A stretch of 57,346 nucleotides of DNA from Marmoricola sp. GTDB lineage: Bacteria; Actinomycetota; Actinomycetes; Propionibacteriales; Nocardioidaceae. The notes under the pieces were generated by a model. That model saw only the letters and a list, made by a program, of their open reading frames with translations, was not told where the DNA came from and searched no databases. Each line of letters starts with the position of its first letter. Positions within the stretch are counted from its first letter, which is position 1. This document shows, piece by piece, positions 34,590 through 43,081 of the stretch. A program made the translations under genes and the position numbers. The stretch is from the NCBI GenBank assembly GCA_025964795.1, contig JAOPYC010000037.1, positions 1 to 57,346 of the forward strand. Direction: 5' to 3'.

Positions 34590-35387
34590 ATGGTCCAGAC
34601 CCGGCCGCAGGTGGTCGCCCATCGGGGAGCCAGTGCCACCAACGCCGAGCACACCCTGGGCGCGTACGTCGCGGCGCTCGACGAGGGCGCCGAGGCACTC
34701 GAGTGCGACGTCCGCCTGACCGCCGACGGCCACCTGGTGTGCGTGCACGACCGCGACCTGCGGCGTACGGCGCACCGCGACGGGATCGTCTCCACCATGG
34801 AGCTCGCCGACCTCGAGGACCTCGACTTCGCGGCCTGGAAGAACCCGTGGGCCGACCTGGACGACGAAGCCCTCGACGCCGATCCGGAGCTGGCCCGGGT
34901 GCTCACGATGCGCCGGCTGCTGGAGACCGCGGTCGAGTACCCGCGCCGGGTCGAGCTGGCCATCGAGACCAAGCACCCGACCCGCTACGCCGGCCTGGTG
35001 GAGCGGCGGCTGGTGCAGCTGCTCGACGAGTTCGGCTGGGCGGGAAGGGACTCGCCGGCGCGGATCATGTCGTTCTCCTGGGTGGCGCTGCGCCGGATCC
35101 GCCGGCTGGCCCCCGACCTCGAGCTGGTGCTCCTGATGAGGAGCCCCTCGCAGTGGTACCGCTCACGTCCGTTCGTGGACTCCGACTGGCTGGCCGGACC
35201 CGGCATCGAGTTCGTCCGCGACCACCCCGAGCTGATCGCCAAGATGGTGCGATCCGGCGTCCGGGTGCACTGCTGGACGGTCAACGAGACCGAGGACATC
35301 GACCGCTGCATGGAGCTCGGTGTCGAGGCGATCATCACCGACACCCCCGGGGCCGCAGTGACCTATGTGAGAACTTTCGACGCGTGA
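34590..35387 (+). CDS. Glycerophosphodiester phosphodiesterase
   Basis: A TIM-barrel enzyme of 265 residues that releases glycerol 3-phosphate from deacylated phospholipids. The start ATG at 34590 begins just before the HRG motif. Conserved residues: VVAHRGASATNAEHTLGAYV, EGAEALECDVRLTADGHLVC, VHDRDLRRTA, ELAIETKHPTRY and VRVHCWTVNETEDIDRCMEL with GVEAIITDTPG. No signal peptide, so the enzyme is cytosolic. Confidence 0.9.
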   Translation: MVQTRPQVVAHRGASATNAEHTLGAYVAALDEGAEALECDVRLTADGHLVCVHDRDLRRTAHRDGIVSTMELADLEDLDFAAWKNPWADLDDEALDADPELARVLTMRRLLETAVEYPRRVELAIETKHPTRYAGLVERRLVQLLDEFGWAGRDSPARIMSFSWVALRRIRRLAPDLELVLLMRSPSQWYRSRPFVDSDWLAGPGIEFVRDHPELIAKMVRSGVRVHCWTVNETEDIDRCMELGVEAIITDTPGAAVTYVRTFDA

Positions 35388-35412
35388 GTTTATGGAACCG
35401 GACGGTGGGCAA
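35388..35412 (+). promoter_or_regulatory. Candidate SigB/SigF-type promoter
   Basis: GTTT at 35388-35391, a 15-bp spacer and GGGCAA at 35407-35412 match the GTTT-N15-GGGtaw pattern of actinobacterial general stress sigma factors. It lies about 54 bp before the start of an anti-sigma-type kinase gene, a typical target. Confidence 0.5.
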
Positions 35413-35465
35413 AATCCACCCGGCGAGCGAGAGCTTCCCCCTCGACCCTGACCCGGAGGTAGACC

Positions 35466-35885
35466 ATGGCTGAGACCAACGGCATGGCCCTGGAGGCCGA
35501 TCCCATGGCCCTCCAGCTCCCCTTCCGCGCGGAGAGCGCCGCCGTGGCCCGCCAGCAGCTGGTCGAGTGGCTGCGCAGCGCGAACGCCCGTGACCAGCAG
35601 CGCGACGATGCCCGCCTCGTGGTGAGCGAGCTGGTCGGCAACGCCGTACGCCACGCCCGTCCACTGGCCGACGGCACCATGCAGGTGACGTGGGCCACCG
35701 GGCCCACGGGCCTCGACATCGCGGTGACGGACGGCGGCGCGCGGACCGCGCCGGAGAAGGTCGATGCCGGCGTCTCCGACCTCGCGGGGCGGGGCCTGGC
35801 CATCGTCGAGACCCTGGCCTCCCGCTGGTGGGTCGAGTCGAGCCGCTCGCGGACGACGGTGCACGCACTCCTCGCCCTGGTCTGA
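35466..35885 (+). CDS. RsbW/anti-sigma-type ATP-binding protein
   Basis: A GHKL (HATPase_c_2) domain protein of 139 residues. The N box is VVSELVGNAVRHARP and the G1 box is LDIAVTDGGAR, with a late glycine-rich DLAGRGLAIVETLASRW. Single-domain proteins of this sort act as serine kinases that sequester stress sigma factors or phosphorylate anti-anti-sigma factors. A GGAGG RBS precedes the ATG and a SigB-like promoter lies upstream, suggesting autogenous control. No partner antagonist or sigma gene is in the window. Confidence 0.85.
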   Translation: MAETNGMALEADPMALQLPFRAESAAVARQQLVEWLRSANARDQQRDDARLVVSELVGNAVRHARPLADGTMQVTWATGPTGLDIAVTDGGARTAPEKVDAGVSDLAGRGLAIVETLASRWWVESSRSRTTVHALLALV

Positions 35886-35915
35886 GCCTTCGCGCCTGGC
35901 GCCTACCCTTCCCCC

Positions 35916-36860
35916 ATGGGAAAGAAGTCTCGCCAGCTCAATCGCACGTCGGCCACCTCGCCATCGACCCCGGGCGCCGTCGGCCCGCGCCAGCCGTGTC
36001 CGTGCGGGTCGGGCCGCCGCTACAAGGCCTGCCACGGCAGCGAGGACGGTGCCCCGTCGGTCTACGTACACCGCCCCTTCGAGGGCCTGCGCGGTGAGGC
36101 CGACGTGGTCGCCCTGCGCGAGTTCGTCCCCGCCGCCACCGCTCCGCTGGAGCTCCTCGGCAGCGACCGCACGGTGCTGCTGTGCTCGTTGCTGCCCGCT
36201 GCGGCGCCGGCCCTGGTGCGCGAGGACGGCACCATCTGGCTGGGGCTCCAGGTCCAGCACGCGTACGGCGACCCGAGCCGCGACCTGGCGGCCGTGCTCC
36301 TCAAGGCGCTCGACGCCGAGCCGGGCACCATGGTGGGCCTGGCGGAGGCCCCCGGCGACGGGCCACGCCTGCAGGACCTGGTCGGCAGCGCTCCCCTGGA
36401 CGTGACCGTCCACCAGGGCTTCGACTACTGGGTCGCCGACCTCGAGGACTCCGACGGCTCGATGGCCGCCGCCCTCGAGCAGGCCAACGACGCGGCCGCC
36501 CCCACCCAGCGGGTGGAGGACGTCGAGGCGGCGTACTGGACGTCGGTCGGCAACCGCGAGTACCTCCGCTGGGTGCTCCCCCACGACGAGGAACTCGTCC
36601 TGGACGCCTTCGCCCGGCTGCACGTCGCCCACGCCGAGCACCTGGTCGACGACGACCGGCTGATCGGCATGTTCCGAGCCCACGGCCTGGCCGTCCCGGT
36701 CTGGGACCTGCCGCTCGGCACCGGCGCAGAGGTCCTCGCGGAACCGACCGCCCGACTGGTCACGGCCCTCACCGAGGCGATGGAGTCGGTCACCCCGTTG
36801 ACCTCGGAGGAACGCGCCGCGCGCGCGGGGTTGGCCAGCCGCCAGCTCACGATCCGTTGA
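35916..36860 (+). CDS. DUF5926 protein with N-terminal SEC-C zinc motif
   Basis: A protein of 314 residues. The N-terminal PCPCGSGRRYKACHG is a SEC-C motif (CxCxSGxxxxxCC/H), the zinc-binding tail of SecA used by many proteins for ribosome or protein contact. The remainder (DUF5926, about residues 45-314) is a conserved actinobacterial domain of unknown function containing LLCSLLPAAAPALVREDGTI and VHQGFDYWVADLEDS. It is transcribed 30 bp after the anti-sigma-type gene and may be co-transcribed with it. Confidence 0.85.
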   Translation: MGKKSRQLNRTSATSPSTPGAVGPRQPCPCGSGRRYKACHGSEDGAPSVYVHRPFEGLRGEADVVALREFVPAATAPLELLGSDRTVLLCSLLPAAAPALVREDGTIWLGLQVQHAYGDPSRDLAAVLLKALDAEPGTMVGLAEAPGDGPRLQDLVGSAPLDVTVHQGFDYWVADLEDSDGSMAAALEQANDAAAPTQRVEDVEAAYWTSVGNREYLRWVLPHDEELVLDAFARLHVAHAEHLVDDDRLIGMFRAHGLAVPVWDLPLGTGAEVLAEPTARLVTALTEAMESVTPLTSEERAARAGLASRQLTIR

Positions 36861-36921
36861 GATTTGAACTACCCGCCGCGCCGTAGTTGTCCACGCTCTG
36901 GGCATGCATTACCTTTGTAGG

Positions 36922-36961
36922 GCCCGACCGATGTTGTCCCCCCCGTCAACACCGGTCGGGC
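36922..36961. terminator. Bidirectional hairpin between convergent genes
   Basis: GCCCGACCG (36922-36930) pairs with CGGTCGGGC (36953-36961); the stem continues after one mismatch with TGTTG/CAACA, leaving a C-rich loop. It lies between the ends of the DUF5926 gene and the arginine deiminase gene. Confidence 0.7.
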
Positions 36962-37016
36962 ATCTCAATTCTCTGCGGGCTCGCCGGCGACGGATGTCGG
37001 TGCGATCCGCGCGGGC

Positions 37017-38228
37017 TCAGATCGCGTCGCGGGCGATCGGGCAGGACATGCAGCGCGGGCCGCCGCGACCCGATCCCAGCTCGGACCCGGAGATGGCGAT
37101 GACCTCGATCCCGGCCTCCTCCAGCCGGCTGTTGGTCTCCACGTTGCGCTCGTAGGCGACCGCCACCCGCGGCGCCACGGCGAGCGTGTTGTTGCCGTCG
37201 TCCCACTGCTCGCGCTCGGCGGTCACGGGGTCGAGCCCGGTGTCGATCTGGTGCAGCGTGTCGATCTGCATGGCCTTGGCCGCGGCCACCAGGAACGGCT
37301 CCGCCTCGGCGATGAGCAGGGTGCCGTCGGCGGCGGCGGTGACCGCGTGGGCGGTCAGGTGGTCGGCGACGTTGGGGTACATCACGATCTTGTCGACGTC
37401 GACCATCGTGCAGACGGTGTCCAGGTGCATGGTGGCCCGCTCCTGGGCGATGGGTACGGCGAGCACGGTGTGCGCGGTGCCGTCGGAGAAGACCTGGCGG
37501 GCCAGCCGCTCGACCCCCGCGGGCGTCGTACGCTCCCCGACGCCGACGGCCAGGACACCGGTGGCCAGCAGCAGCACGTCGCCGCCCTCGACGTGCTCAC
37601 GGCGCCAGCCGTGGATCTTCGACGAGGCGGCGAAGCGCGGGTGGTCGGTGTAGATCAGCTCGGTGAGCTGGCTCTCCCGCTCGCGCGCCGGCATCGCCAG
37701 CGAGGTGATCGCCACCTGGTCGCCGATCCAGACGCTCGAGTCGCGGGTGAACAGCAGGTTGGGCAGCGGGTCGATGAGGAAGTCGTCGCTGGGCAGCAGG
37801 CTGGTGACCAGGCCGAACCCGCCCCGGACCTCGTCGTTGCGCAGCCCGGCCGTGAGCACGTCCTTGAGCTCCTCGGGGGCGAGCTCACCCAGGGCGCGGC
37901 GCAGGTAGTCGCGGAGGGTGTCACCGAGCCGGAGCGACCCGGTCACGGCCTCGATCGCGTGGCTGCGGGCGTCCGCGGAGGCCAGGGTCTCCACCAGGAG
38001 CTCGGTCAGGTAGAGCACCTCCACGCCACGGCTGCGCAGGGCCTCCGCGAACGCGTCGTGCTCGTCCTGCGCACGGCTCACCCACGGGATGCCGTCGAAG
38101 AGCAGCTTGTCGTTGTTGCGCGGCGTGAGCCGCTGGAGCTCGGGGCCGGGCCGGTGCAGCAGCACCGTGCGCAGCCTTCCGACCTCGCTGGAGACGCCGG
38201 GACCCGTGACTGCGGACGTGGGGCTCAT
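37017..38228 (-). CDS. arcA: Arginine deiminase
   Basis: A protein of 403 residues that converts arginine to citrulline and ammonia, the first step of the arginine deiminase pathway. Conserved features: [36 protein letters not shown], the region [32 protein letters not shown] with the catalytic histidine and aspartate, [12 protein letters not shown] and the catalytic cysteine in [16 protein letters not shown]. No ornithine carbamoyltransferase or carbamate kinase genes are adjacent. Confidence 0.93.
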   Translation of the reverse strand: MSPTSAVTGPGVSSEVGRLRTVLLHRPGPELQRLTPRNNDKLLFDGIPWVSRAQDEHDAFAEALRSRGVEVLYLTELLVETLASADARSHAIEAVTGSLRLGDTLRDYLRRALGELAPEELKDVLTAGLRNDEVRGGFGLVTSLLPSDDFLIDPLPNLLFTRDSSVWIGDQVAITSLAMPARERESQLTELIYTDHPRFAASSKIHGWRREHVEGGDVLLLATGVLAVGVGERTTPAGVERLARQVFSDGTAHTVLAVPIAQERATMHLDTVCTMVDVDKIVMYPNVADHLTAHAVTAAADGTLLIAEAEPFLVAAAKAMQIDTLHQIDTGLDPVTAEREQWDDGNNTLAVAPRVAVAYERNVETNSRLEEAGIEVIAISGSELGSGRGGPRCMSCPIARDAI

Positions 38229-38245
38229 GCTCGCAGCCTAGAAGG

Positions 38246-38848
38246 TCAGCGCACCAGCTCGACAGCCGTCACCACGGCGAGCACCAGGCACACCGCCGCG
38301 CCGACGTAGTGCACGGTCGAGAGCTTGATGTAGCGCAGCAGCACCCGGCCCGCGAGCACGGCGAGGCCCGAGACCACGAGGAGCGCGCCCCAGGCGCCGA
38401 TGAAGACGCTGACCGGGTGTCCGTACCTGCCGACCAGGCTGATCGTCAGCAGCTGGGAGAGGTCGCCCCACTCGGCCGCGAACAGCACCAGGAAGGACGC
38501 CCCGATGGCCGCGAGGCCGGTCTTGTCGTCGGCGGCCTTGGCGGCGTACTCCTGCTCGGTGGAGGCCTCGGCGGCGTCCGCCTTGGGAGCCTCCCGGAAC
38601 AGGATCACGGCCCCGACCAGGAAGATCAGCCCGGCCACGGCCTCGACCAGCTGCTCGGGCAGGTAGGTCACCGCCTGCCCGACGGTCACCGCGATCAGGC
38701 ACTGGACGAAGAAGGCGAGGCCGACCCCCACCCACACGGCCCACGGCTTGTAGCGCGTGGAGAGCACCAGGGCGGCGATGAACGTCTTGTCGGGCAGCTC
38801 GACCACGAAGATCGCCCCGAAGACGATGCCGATGACGGCGAGATCCAT
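38246..38848 (-). CDS. TMEM165/GDT1 family (UPF0016) metal transporter
   Basis: A protein of 200 residues with six hydrophobic helices. Both family signature motifs are present: FVVELPDKTFIAAL in helix 1 and LFAAEWGDLSQLLTI in helix 4, corresponding to E-x-G-D-(KR)-(ST). Homologues transport Mn2+, Ca2+ or related cations. The start codon overlaps the larC stop by one base, so it belongs to the larB-larC operon and may supply or export a metal for that pathway; this link is inferred from context. Confidence 0.9.
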   Translation of the reverse strand: MDLAVIGIVFGAIFVVELPDKTFIAALVLSTRYKPWAVWVGVGLAFFVQCLIAVTVGQAVTYLPEQLVEAVAGLIFLVGAVILFREAPKADAAEASTEQEYAAKAADDKTGLAAIGASFLVLFAAEWGDLSQLLTISLVGRYGHPVSVFIGAWGALLVVSGLAVLAGRVLLRYIKLSTVHYVGAAVCLVLAVVTAVELVR

Positions 38849-40071
38849 CAGGCGAGCCCCCGGGCGGCCGCCACGGCCTCGACCATCACGGCCTTGACCG
38901 GCCGGCCCAGCGCACGCGCTGCGGCGGCCACGTCCTCGAACTCCGGTTGCACGTTGAGCACCTCTCCGTCGAGCCGGGCCACCTTGACCGCGACTGTGTG
39001 TCCTGCGACCTCGACCGTGGTCATCTCACGGTCGAGCTCGTGCTTGCCCACCTGCTGCTCGCGCAGGCCGATGGTGGAGGTCTGCCGGTGGATCTCACGT
39101 CGTACGACGCCGGCACGGTCAGGGGCCACCAGGACGCTCAGCGTGTGCGCCGGGCGGCCCTTCTTCATCAAGATGGGCGTCAGCCAGGCGTCGCTGGCAC
39201 CGGCCTCGAGCAGCGCCGCGATCACCCCCGGCCAGATCCGGGGGTCCAGGTCGTCGACGTTCGTCTCCAGCAGCACCGCCGAACCAACCGCACCGACGGC
39301 GGCCGAGGAAGGAGCGCCAGCGAGTGTCTCGGACCCCGGTGCGCCGACCAGTAGACGCAACACGTTGGCGTGCCCGGCGGGATCCCGACCCCCTGCCCCG
39401 ACCCCCACGTGCGAGACCGCCATCGCCGGCTGCGACCCCCAGTCGTCGGCCAGCGTGGTCAGCAGGGCCGCCCCAGTGGGGGTGCAGAGCTCGAGGTCCA
39501 CCGGACCCCCGGAGCTCGGCACCCCGCGCAGGAGCTCGACCACCGCCGGCGGCGGAACCGGCAGGCGGCCGTGCTCGGTGTGCACCGTGCCACCTCCCAC
39601 TGACACCTCGGAGACGACGACTCGCTCGGCCCCCAGGTGAACGAAGCCCGAACAGACCCCTACGACGTCGGCGATCGCGTCCAGCGCACCGACCTCGTGG
39701 AAGTGGACGTCCTCGGCCGGCATCCCGTGCACGCGGCCCTCGGCCTCGGCCAGCCGGGCGAACACGTCGTGGGCCAGCGAGCGGACGTCCTCGTGCAGGC
39801 CGGCGCCGGCCAGGAGGCGCTCCACGTCGCGCCAGGTCCGCTGCTGCTCGCTGTCCGCGATCTCGACGTGCAGCCGGGTCGCGGCGAAGCCGCCGCGGGT
39901 GACGCGCTCCTCGCCCAGCCTCACCTCGCCGGGCGCGACCCGCTCGACGGCCTCGGCCATCACGCCCAGGGGCACCCCGGCGTCGGCGAGGGCACCGAGC
40001 AGCATGTCGCCGCTCGCACCGGAGGAGGCGTCGACCCAGACGACCCGGCGCGCCCGGGCGGTCTCAGTCAC
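38848..40071 (-). CDS. larC: Nickel pincer cofactor cyclometallase LarC
   Basis: A protein of 407 residues that inserts nickel into the pyridinium dithiocarboxylate mononucleotide cofactor used by lactate racemase and relatives. Start MTETARARRVVWVDASSGAS, followed by DMLLGALADAGVP, HFHEVGALDAIADVVGVC, VSVGGGTVHTEHGRLPVPPP and LLETNVDDLDPRIWPGVIAA, a standard LarC sequence without the split into C1 and C2 frames seen in some firmicutes. A 37-bp interspersed repeat is translated in frame as GSETLAGAPSSA just before the second conserved block. It overlaps larB by 8 bp. Confidence 0.92.
   Translation of the reverse strand: MTETARARRVVWVDASSGASGDMLLGALADAGVPLGVMAEAVERVAPGEVRLGEERVTRGGFAATRLHVEIADSEQQRTWRDVERLLAGAGLHEDVRSLAHDVFARLAEAEGRVHGMPAEDVHFHEVGALDAIADVVGVCSGFVHLGAERVVVSEVSVGGGTVHTEHGRLPVPPPAVVELLRGVPSSGGPVDLELCTPTGAALLTTLADDWGSQPAMAVSHVGVGAGGRDPAGHANVLRLLVGAPGSETLAGAPSSAAVGAVGSAVLLETNVDDLDPRIWPGVIAALLEAGASDAWLTPILMKKGRPAHTLSVLVAPDRAGVVRREIHRQTSTIGLREQQVGKHELDREMTTVEVAGHTVAVKVARLDGEVLNVQPEFEDVAAAARALGRPVKAVMVEAVAAARGLA
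39301..39337. repeat. Short interspersed palindromic repeat, copy 3, inside larC
   Basis: GGCCGAGGAAGGAGCGCCAG followed by CGAGTGTCTCGGACCCC matches about 30 of 36 bases of the repeat family (GGTTGAGGAGCGAGCGCCAG then CGAGCGTCTCGAAACC). The inserted residues fall in a spacer between conserved LarC blocks. Confidence 0.75.
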
Positions 40072-40786
40072 GAGCGGGTTCCTCGGGCCGGTGGGCGCGT
40101 CGCGCCACGCGCGCGGCGAACACCCCCGCGCCGTAGCCGTTGTCGATGTTGACGACCGTGACGCCGGGAGCGCAGGAGTTGAGCATCGCCAGCAGGGCGG
40201 CCAGGCCCCCGAAGGAGGCGCCGTAGCCGACGCTGGTGGGCACGGCCACGAGCGGCACCCCGGTCAGCCCGCCGACCACGCTGGGCAGCGCCCCCTCCAT
40301 CCCGGCCACCACGACGAGGCAGTCCGCGTCCACGAACCGGTCGCGGGCCGCGAGCAGGCGGTGCAGCCCGGCGACCCCGACGTCCTCGATCCGCTCCGCC
40401 CGGGCGCCGTGGACGCCCACCGTGAGGGCCACCTCGGCGGCCACCGAGGCGTCGGAGGTGCCGGCGCTGATCACGGCGACGAGCCCGTGAGCGGGCGGGA
40501 ACGGGCCCAGCGTCGCAGCCCGGGCCACCTCGTCGAGGCTGGCCCCGGGAAGCTCGGCGCTGACGACGTCCATCGCCTCGGCGGAGAGCCGGGTCGCCAG
40601 CACGGCACGGTCGGGATGGCGCTCGTGCAGGGTGCGCAGGATGCCGACCACCTGCTCCGGGGTCTTCCCCGCCCCGTAGACGACCTCCGGGTCGCCGGTG
40701 CGCGCCGCGCGGTCGACGTCGACCCGGGCATACCCGAGGTCGGCGGTGCGCGGTGCGCCGGTGCTGTCCGGGGTGGGTGTGGTCAC
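40064..40786 (-). CDS. larB: Nickel pincer cofactor biosynthesis protein LarB
   Basis: A protein of 240 residues that carboxylates nicotinic acid adenine dinucleotide. Its C-terminal AIR-carboxylase-like domain shows ISAGTSDASVAAEVALT, VAGMEGALPSVVGGL, VPTSVGYGASFGGLAALLAM and VVNIDNGYGAG. It is first in the larB-larC-GDT1 set. larE and larA are absent from this window. Confidence 0.92.
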   Translation of the reverse strand: MTTPTPDSTGAPRTADLGYARVDVDRAARTGDPEVVYGAGKTPEQVVGILRTLHERHPDRAVLATRLSAEAMDVVSAELPGASLDEVARAATLGPFPPAHGLVAVISAGTSDASVAAEVALTVGVHGARAERIEDVGVAGLHRLLAARDRFVDADCLVVVAGMEGALPSVVGGLTGVPLVAVPTSVGYGASFGGLAALLAMLNSCAPGVTVVNIDNGYGAGVFAARVARRAHRPEEPARD

Positions 40787-40790
40787 CGGG

Positions 40791-41228
40791 TCAAACTAGC
40801 GAGTGCTCCCCGGCGACGGCGAAGGAGGCTGCGTGCCAGCCGAGCCAGGCGATGCCGAGGGCCAGAATTCCGTGCAGCAGGCCCAGGGCTGGAAGGTCCT
40901 CGCCGAGCACCCCGAGCGCGACCTGCAGCACCACGGCGCCCAGCAGCATGCCCGCCCACTTCGTGCCGCCGTCGATCCCGGCGCGGAACGCCACGACCAG
41001 CATCGCGATCGCGAGCAGGGGGATCACGATCATCCCGATCACGCTGTGCAGCGCGAACCCGACGGCGCCGGTGGAGTCGAAGTTGTCCGCCTTGACCTGT
41101 CCCGTGGTCAGGTCGTGACCGTCCCTGACCCAGGACCACAGGCCCATGACGGCGAAGGCGATGACGGCGGCCTGGACGGCGACCAGTCCGGCGATGGTGT
41201 GGCCGAGGGCCTGGTAGGCGGAGCGCAT
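40791..41228 (-). CDS. Small four-helix membrane protein
   Basis: A protein of 145 residues from ATG 41228 (an in-frame ATG at 41252 is also possible). Four hydrophobic segments are visible: IAGLVAVQAAVIAFAVMGLW, FALHSVIGMIVIPLLAIAML, GMLLGAVVLQVALGVLG and LGLLHGILALGIAWLGWHA, each carrying a histidine or near one. This resembles cytochrome b561-like or COX15-like bundles, but no family is assignable. The start lies just before the pheA stop. Confidence 0.65.
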   Translation of the reverse strand: MRSAYQALGHTIAGLVAVQAAVIAFAVMGLWSWVRDGHDLTTGQVKADNFDSTGAVGFALHSVIGMIVIPLLAIAMLVVAFRAGIDGGTKWAGMLLGAVVLQVALGVLGEDLPALGLLHGILALGIAWLGWHAASFAVAGEHSLV

Positions 41229-41248
41229 GCCCTGATCATGCTCCCCGT

Positions 41249-42106
41249 TCACGACTGACGGAAAGCGTCCGCCGGGTAGACCCCGAGGATCTTCACGTCG
41301 GTGGTGAAGAACGCCAGCTCCTCGAGCGCGCGCTGGAGCGGCAGCTCGTCGGGGTGCCCGTCGACCTCGGCCAGGAACTGGGTGGCGGTGAAGTGTCCGC
41401 CGACCATGTAGCTCTCCAGCTTGGTCATGTTGACCCCGTTGGTGGCGAACCCGCCGAGCGCCTTGTAGAGCGCCGCGGGCAGGTTGCGCACGTTGAAGAT
41501 GAAGCTGGTGACGACCGGCCCCTCGCCGACCGGGGCCTGCACGAGCTCACGTGAGAGCACCACGAACCGGGTGGTGTTGTGCTCCTCGTCCTCGACGTCG
41601 CGCTGCAGGATCTCCAGCCCGTAGGTCTCCGCGGCCAGCGGCGGCGAGATCGCCGCCTGGGTGAGGTCGCCGGCCTCGGCCACCTCGCGCGCCGCCCCCG
41701 CGGTGTCGCCGGAGATGACCGCTCGCAGGCCGTGCTGGCGGATCACCTTGCGGCACTGGCCGAGCGCGTGCACGTGGCTGTGCACGGTCTTGATGCTGTC
41801 CAGGGAGGCCCCGGGCAGCGCCATCAGCGCGAACTGGATGCGCAGGAAGTGCTCGCCGATGATGTGCAGGTCGGAGTCGGGCAGGAAGTGGTGGATGTCG
41901 GCCACCCGGCCGGCGATGGAGTTGTCGATCGGGATCATCGCCAGGTCGGCGTCGCCGCCCTCGACCACGGCGAACACGTCCTCGAACGAGGCGCACGGCA
42001 CCGGCTCCCAGTCGGGGTAGTGGAGCTTGGACACCATGTGGGAGTTCGCGCCCGGCTCGCCCTGGTAGGCGATCCGGCCGTGGGACTGCGGAGCTGGAGT
42101 GGTCAC
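41249..42106 (-). CDS. pheA: Prephenate dehydratase
   Basis: A protein of 285 residues that forms phenylpyruvate in phenylalanine synthesis. Catalytic domain: RIAYQGEPGANSHMVSKLHY, ADLAMIPIDNSIAGRVADIH, VHSHVHALGQCRKVI, AAISPPLAAETYGL and NTTRFVVLSRE with the conserved T-R-F. The C-terminal ACT domain (SFIFNVRNLPAALYKALGGF, NGVNMTKLESYMVGG) mediates phenylalanine feedback inhibition. Confidence 0.93.
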   Translation of the reverse strand: MTTPAPQSHGRIAYQGEPGANSHMVSKLHYPDWEPVPCASFEDVFAVVEGGDADLAMIPIDNSIAGRVADIHHFLPDSDLHIIGEHFLRIQFALMALPGASLDSIKTVHSHVHALGQCRKVIRQHGLRAVISGDTAGAAREVAEAGDLTQAAISPPLAAETYGLEILQRDVEDEEHNTTRFVVLSRELVQAPVGEGPVVTSFIFNVRNLPAALYKALGGFATNGVNMTKLESYMVGGHFTATQFLAEVDGHPDELPLQRALEELAFFTTDVKILGVYPADAFRQS

Positions 42107-42185
42107 CAGCCGAGTTTCCCACGTCGTACGGCGTCCCCCCGCGAGTCTCCGCCCGGCGTCCGACCCGGCTATCTACCCTCGCCCT

Positions 42186-42584
42186 GTGGACACAGCTCTC
42201 GGCCTACTCGCCCTGCTCGTCGCCCTGGTCGCGCTGGGGGTCGCGGTGGCGGGTCGTCGTACGACGGGGGGCAGGGGGCGGGCCGACACCAGCGGGCTCC
42301 CCGAGGACCCCCGGGCCCTGCGGCAGGAGGTCGCCGCGCTCAAGGCGGAGGCGGCCCAGGCCATGCGGCACGTCGCGGTGGTGCGCTACGACGCCTTCAC
42401 CGACACCGGCGGCCAGCTCTCCTGGTCGATGGCGCTGCTCGACGACAGCGGCAGCGGCGTGGTGCTCACCTCGATCCAGGGCCGCAACGACTCGCGCAGC
42501 TATGCCAAGAACGTCGCCGCGTGGACGAGCGAGACCCAGCTGAGTCCGGAAGAGGACGACGCGATCAGCAACGCCCGCCCCTGA
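42186..42584 (+). CDS. DUF4446 family protein
   Basis: A protein of 132 residues from GTG 42186, which places one N-terminal membrane helix (ALGLLALLVALVALGVAVAG) at the front. The cytosolic part has a helical linker and the conserved RHVAVVRYDAFTDTGGQLSW, then SMALLDDSGSGVVLTSIQGR typical of DUF4446. Function unknown. Confidence 0.8.
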   Translation: MDTALGLLALLVALVALGVAVAGRRTTGGRGRADTSGLPEDPRALRQEVAALKAEAAQAMRHVAVVRYDAFTDTGGQLSWSMALLDDSGSGVVLTSIQGRNDSRSYAKNVAAWTSETQLSPEEDDAISNARP

Positions 42585-42601
42585 ACCCTAGGATCCGGGA
42601 C

Positions 42602-43081
42602 GTGAACCTCATGACGCCCCTGGCCATCCGGATCGGCGCGATCCCGTGGATGCCGAAGCTGCTGCCCCAGATCACGGCCACCGACAAGTTCGTGCAGCGG
42701 GTCAGCGGGGGCCGGGTGACGATCCTGGACATCGCCGGGCTGCCCAACCTGATGCTGACGGTGAAGGGCCGCAAGTCCGGCGTCCCGCGCACCACACCCC
42801 TGCTCTGCGTCCCCTACGAGGCCGGCAACCTGATCGCCGGCTCGAACTTCGGCGGCGAGAAGAAGCCGGTGTGGGTGGTCAACGTCCGTGCGGCCGAGGA
42901 GAAGGGCGAGCGGGTCGGCGTCCGGGTCGGCCGGCAGACCCAGCAGGCCACCGTCCGCGAGGTCACGGGCGCCGAGCGCGACCGGCTGTGGGAGCACATG
43001 GTCACGACCTGGCCGAACTACCGGCTCTACGAGAAGAAGACCGACCGGACCATCCCGGTGTTCTACCTCGACCCCTCCTGA
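42602..43081 (+). CDS. Deazaflavin (F420)-type nitroreductase family protein
   Basis: A split-barrel protein of 159 residues of the DDN/DUF385 family that typically uses F420. Conserved segments: LTVKGRKSGVPRTTPLLCVP, AGSNFGGEKKPVWVVNVRA and the C-terminal WPNYRLYEKKTDRTIPVFYL. An ATG at 42611 is an alternative start. The neighbouring genes give no hint of substrate. Confidence 0.85.
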   Translation: MNLMTPLAIRIGAIPWMPKLLPQITATDKFVQRVSGGRVTILDIAGLPNLMLTVKGRKSGVPRTTPLLCVPYEAGNLIAGSNFGGEKKPVWVVNVRAAEEKGERVGVRVGRQTQQATVREVTGAERDRLWEHMVTTWPNYRLYEKKTDRTIPVFYLDPS

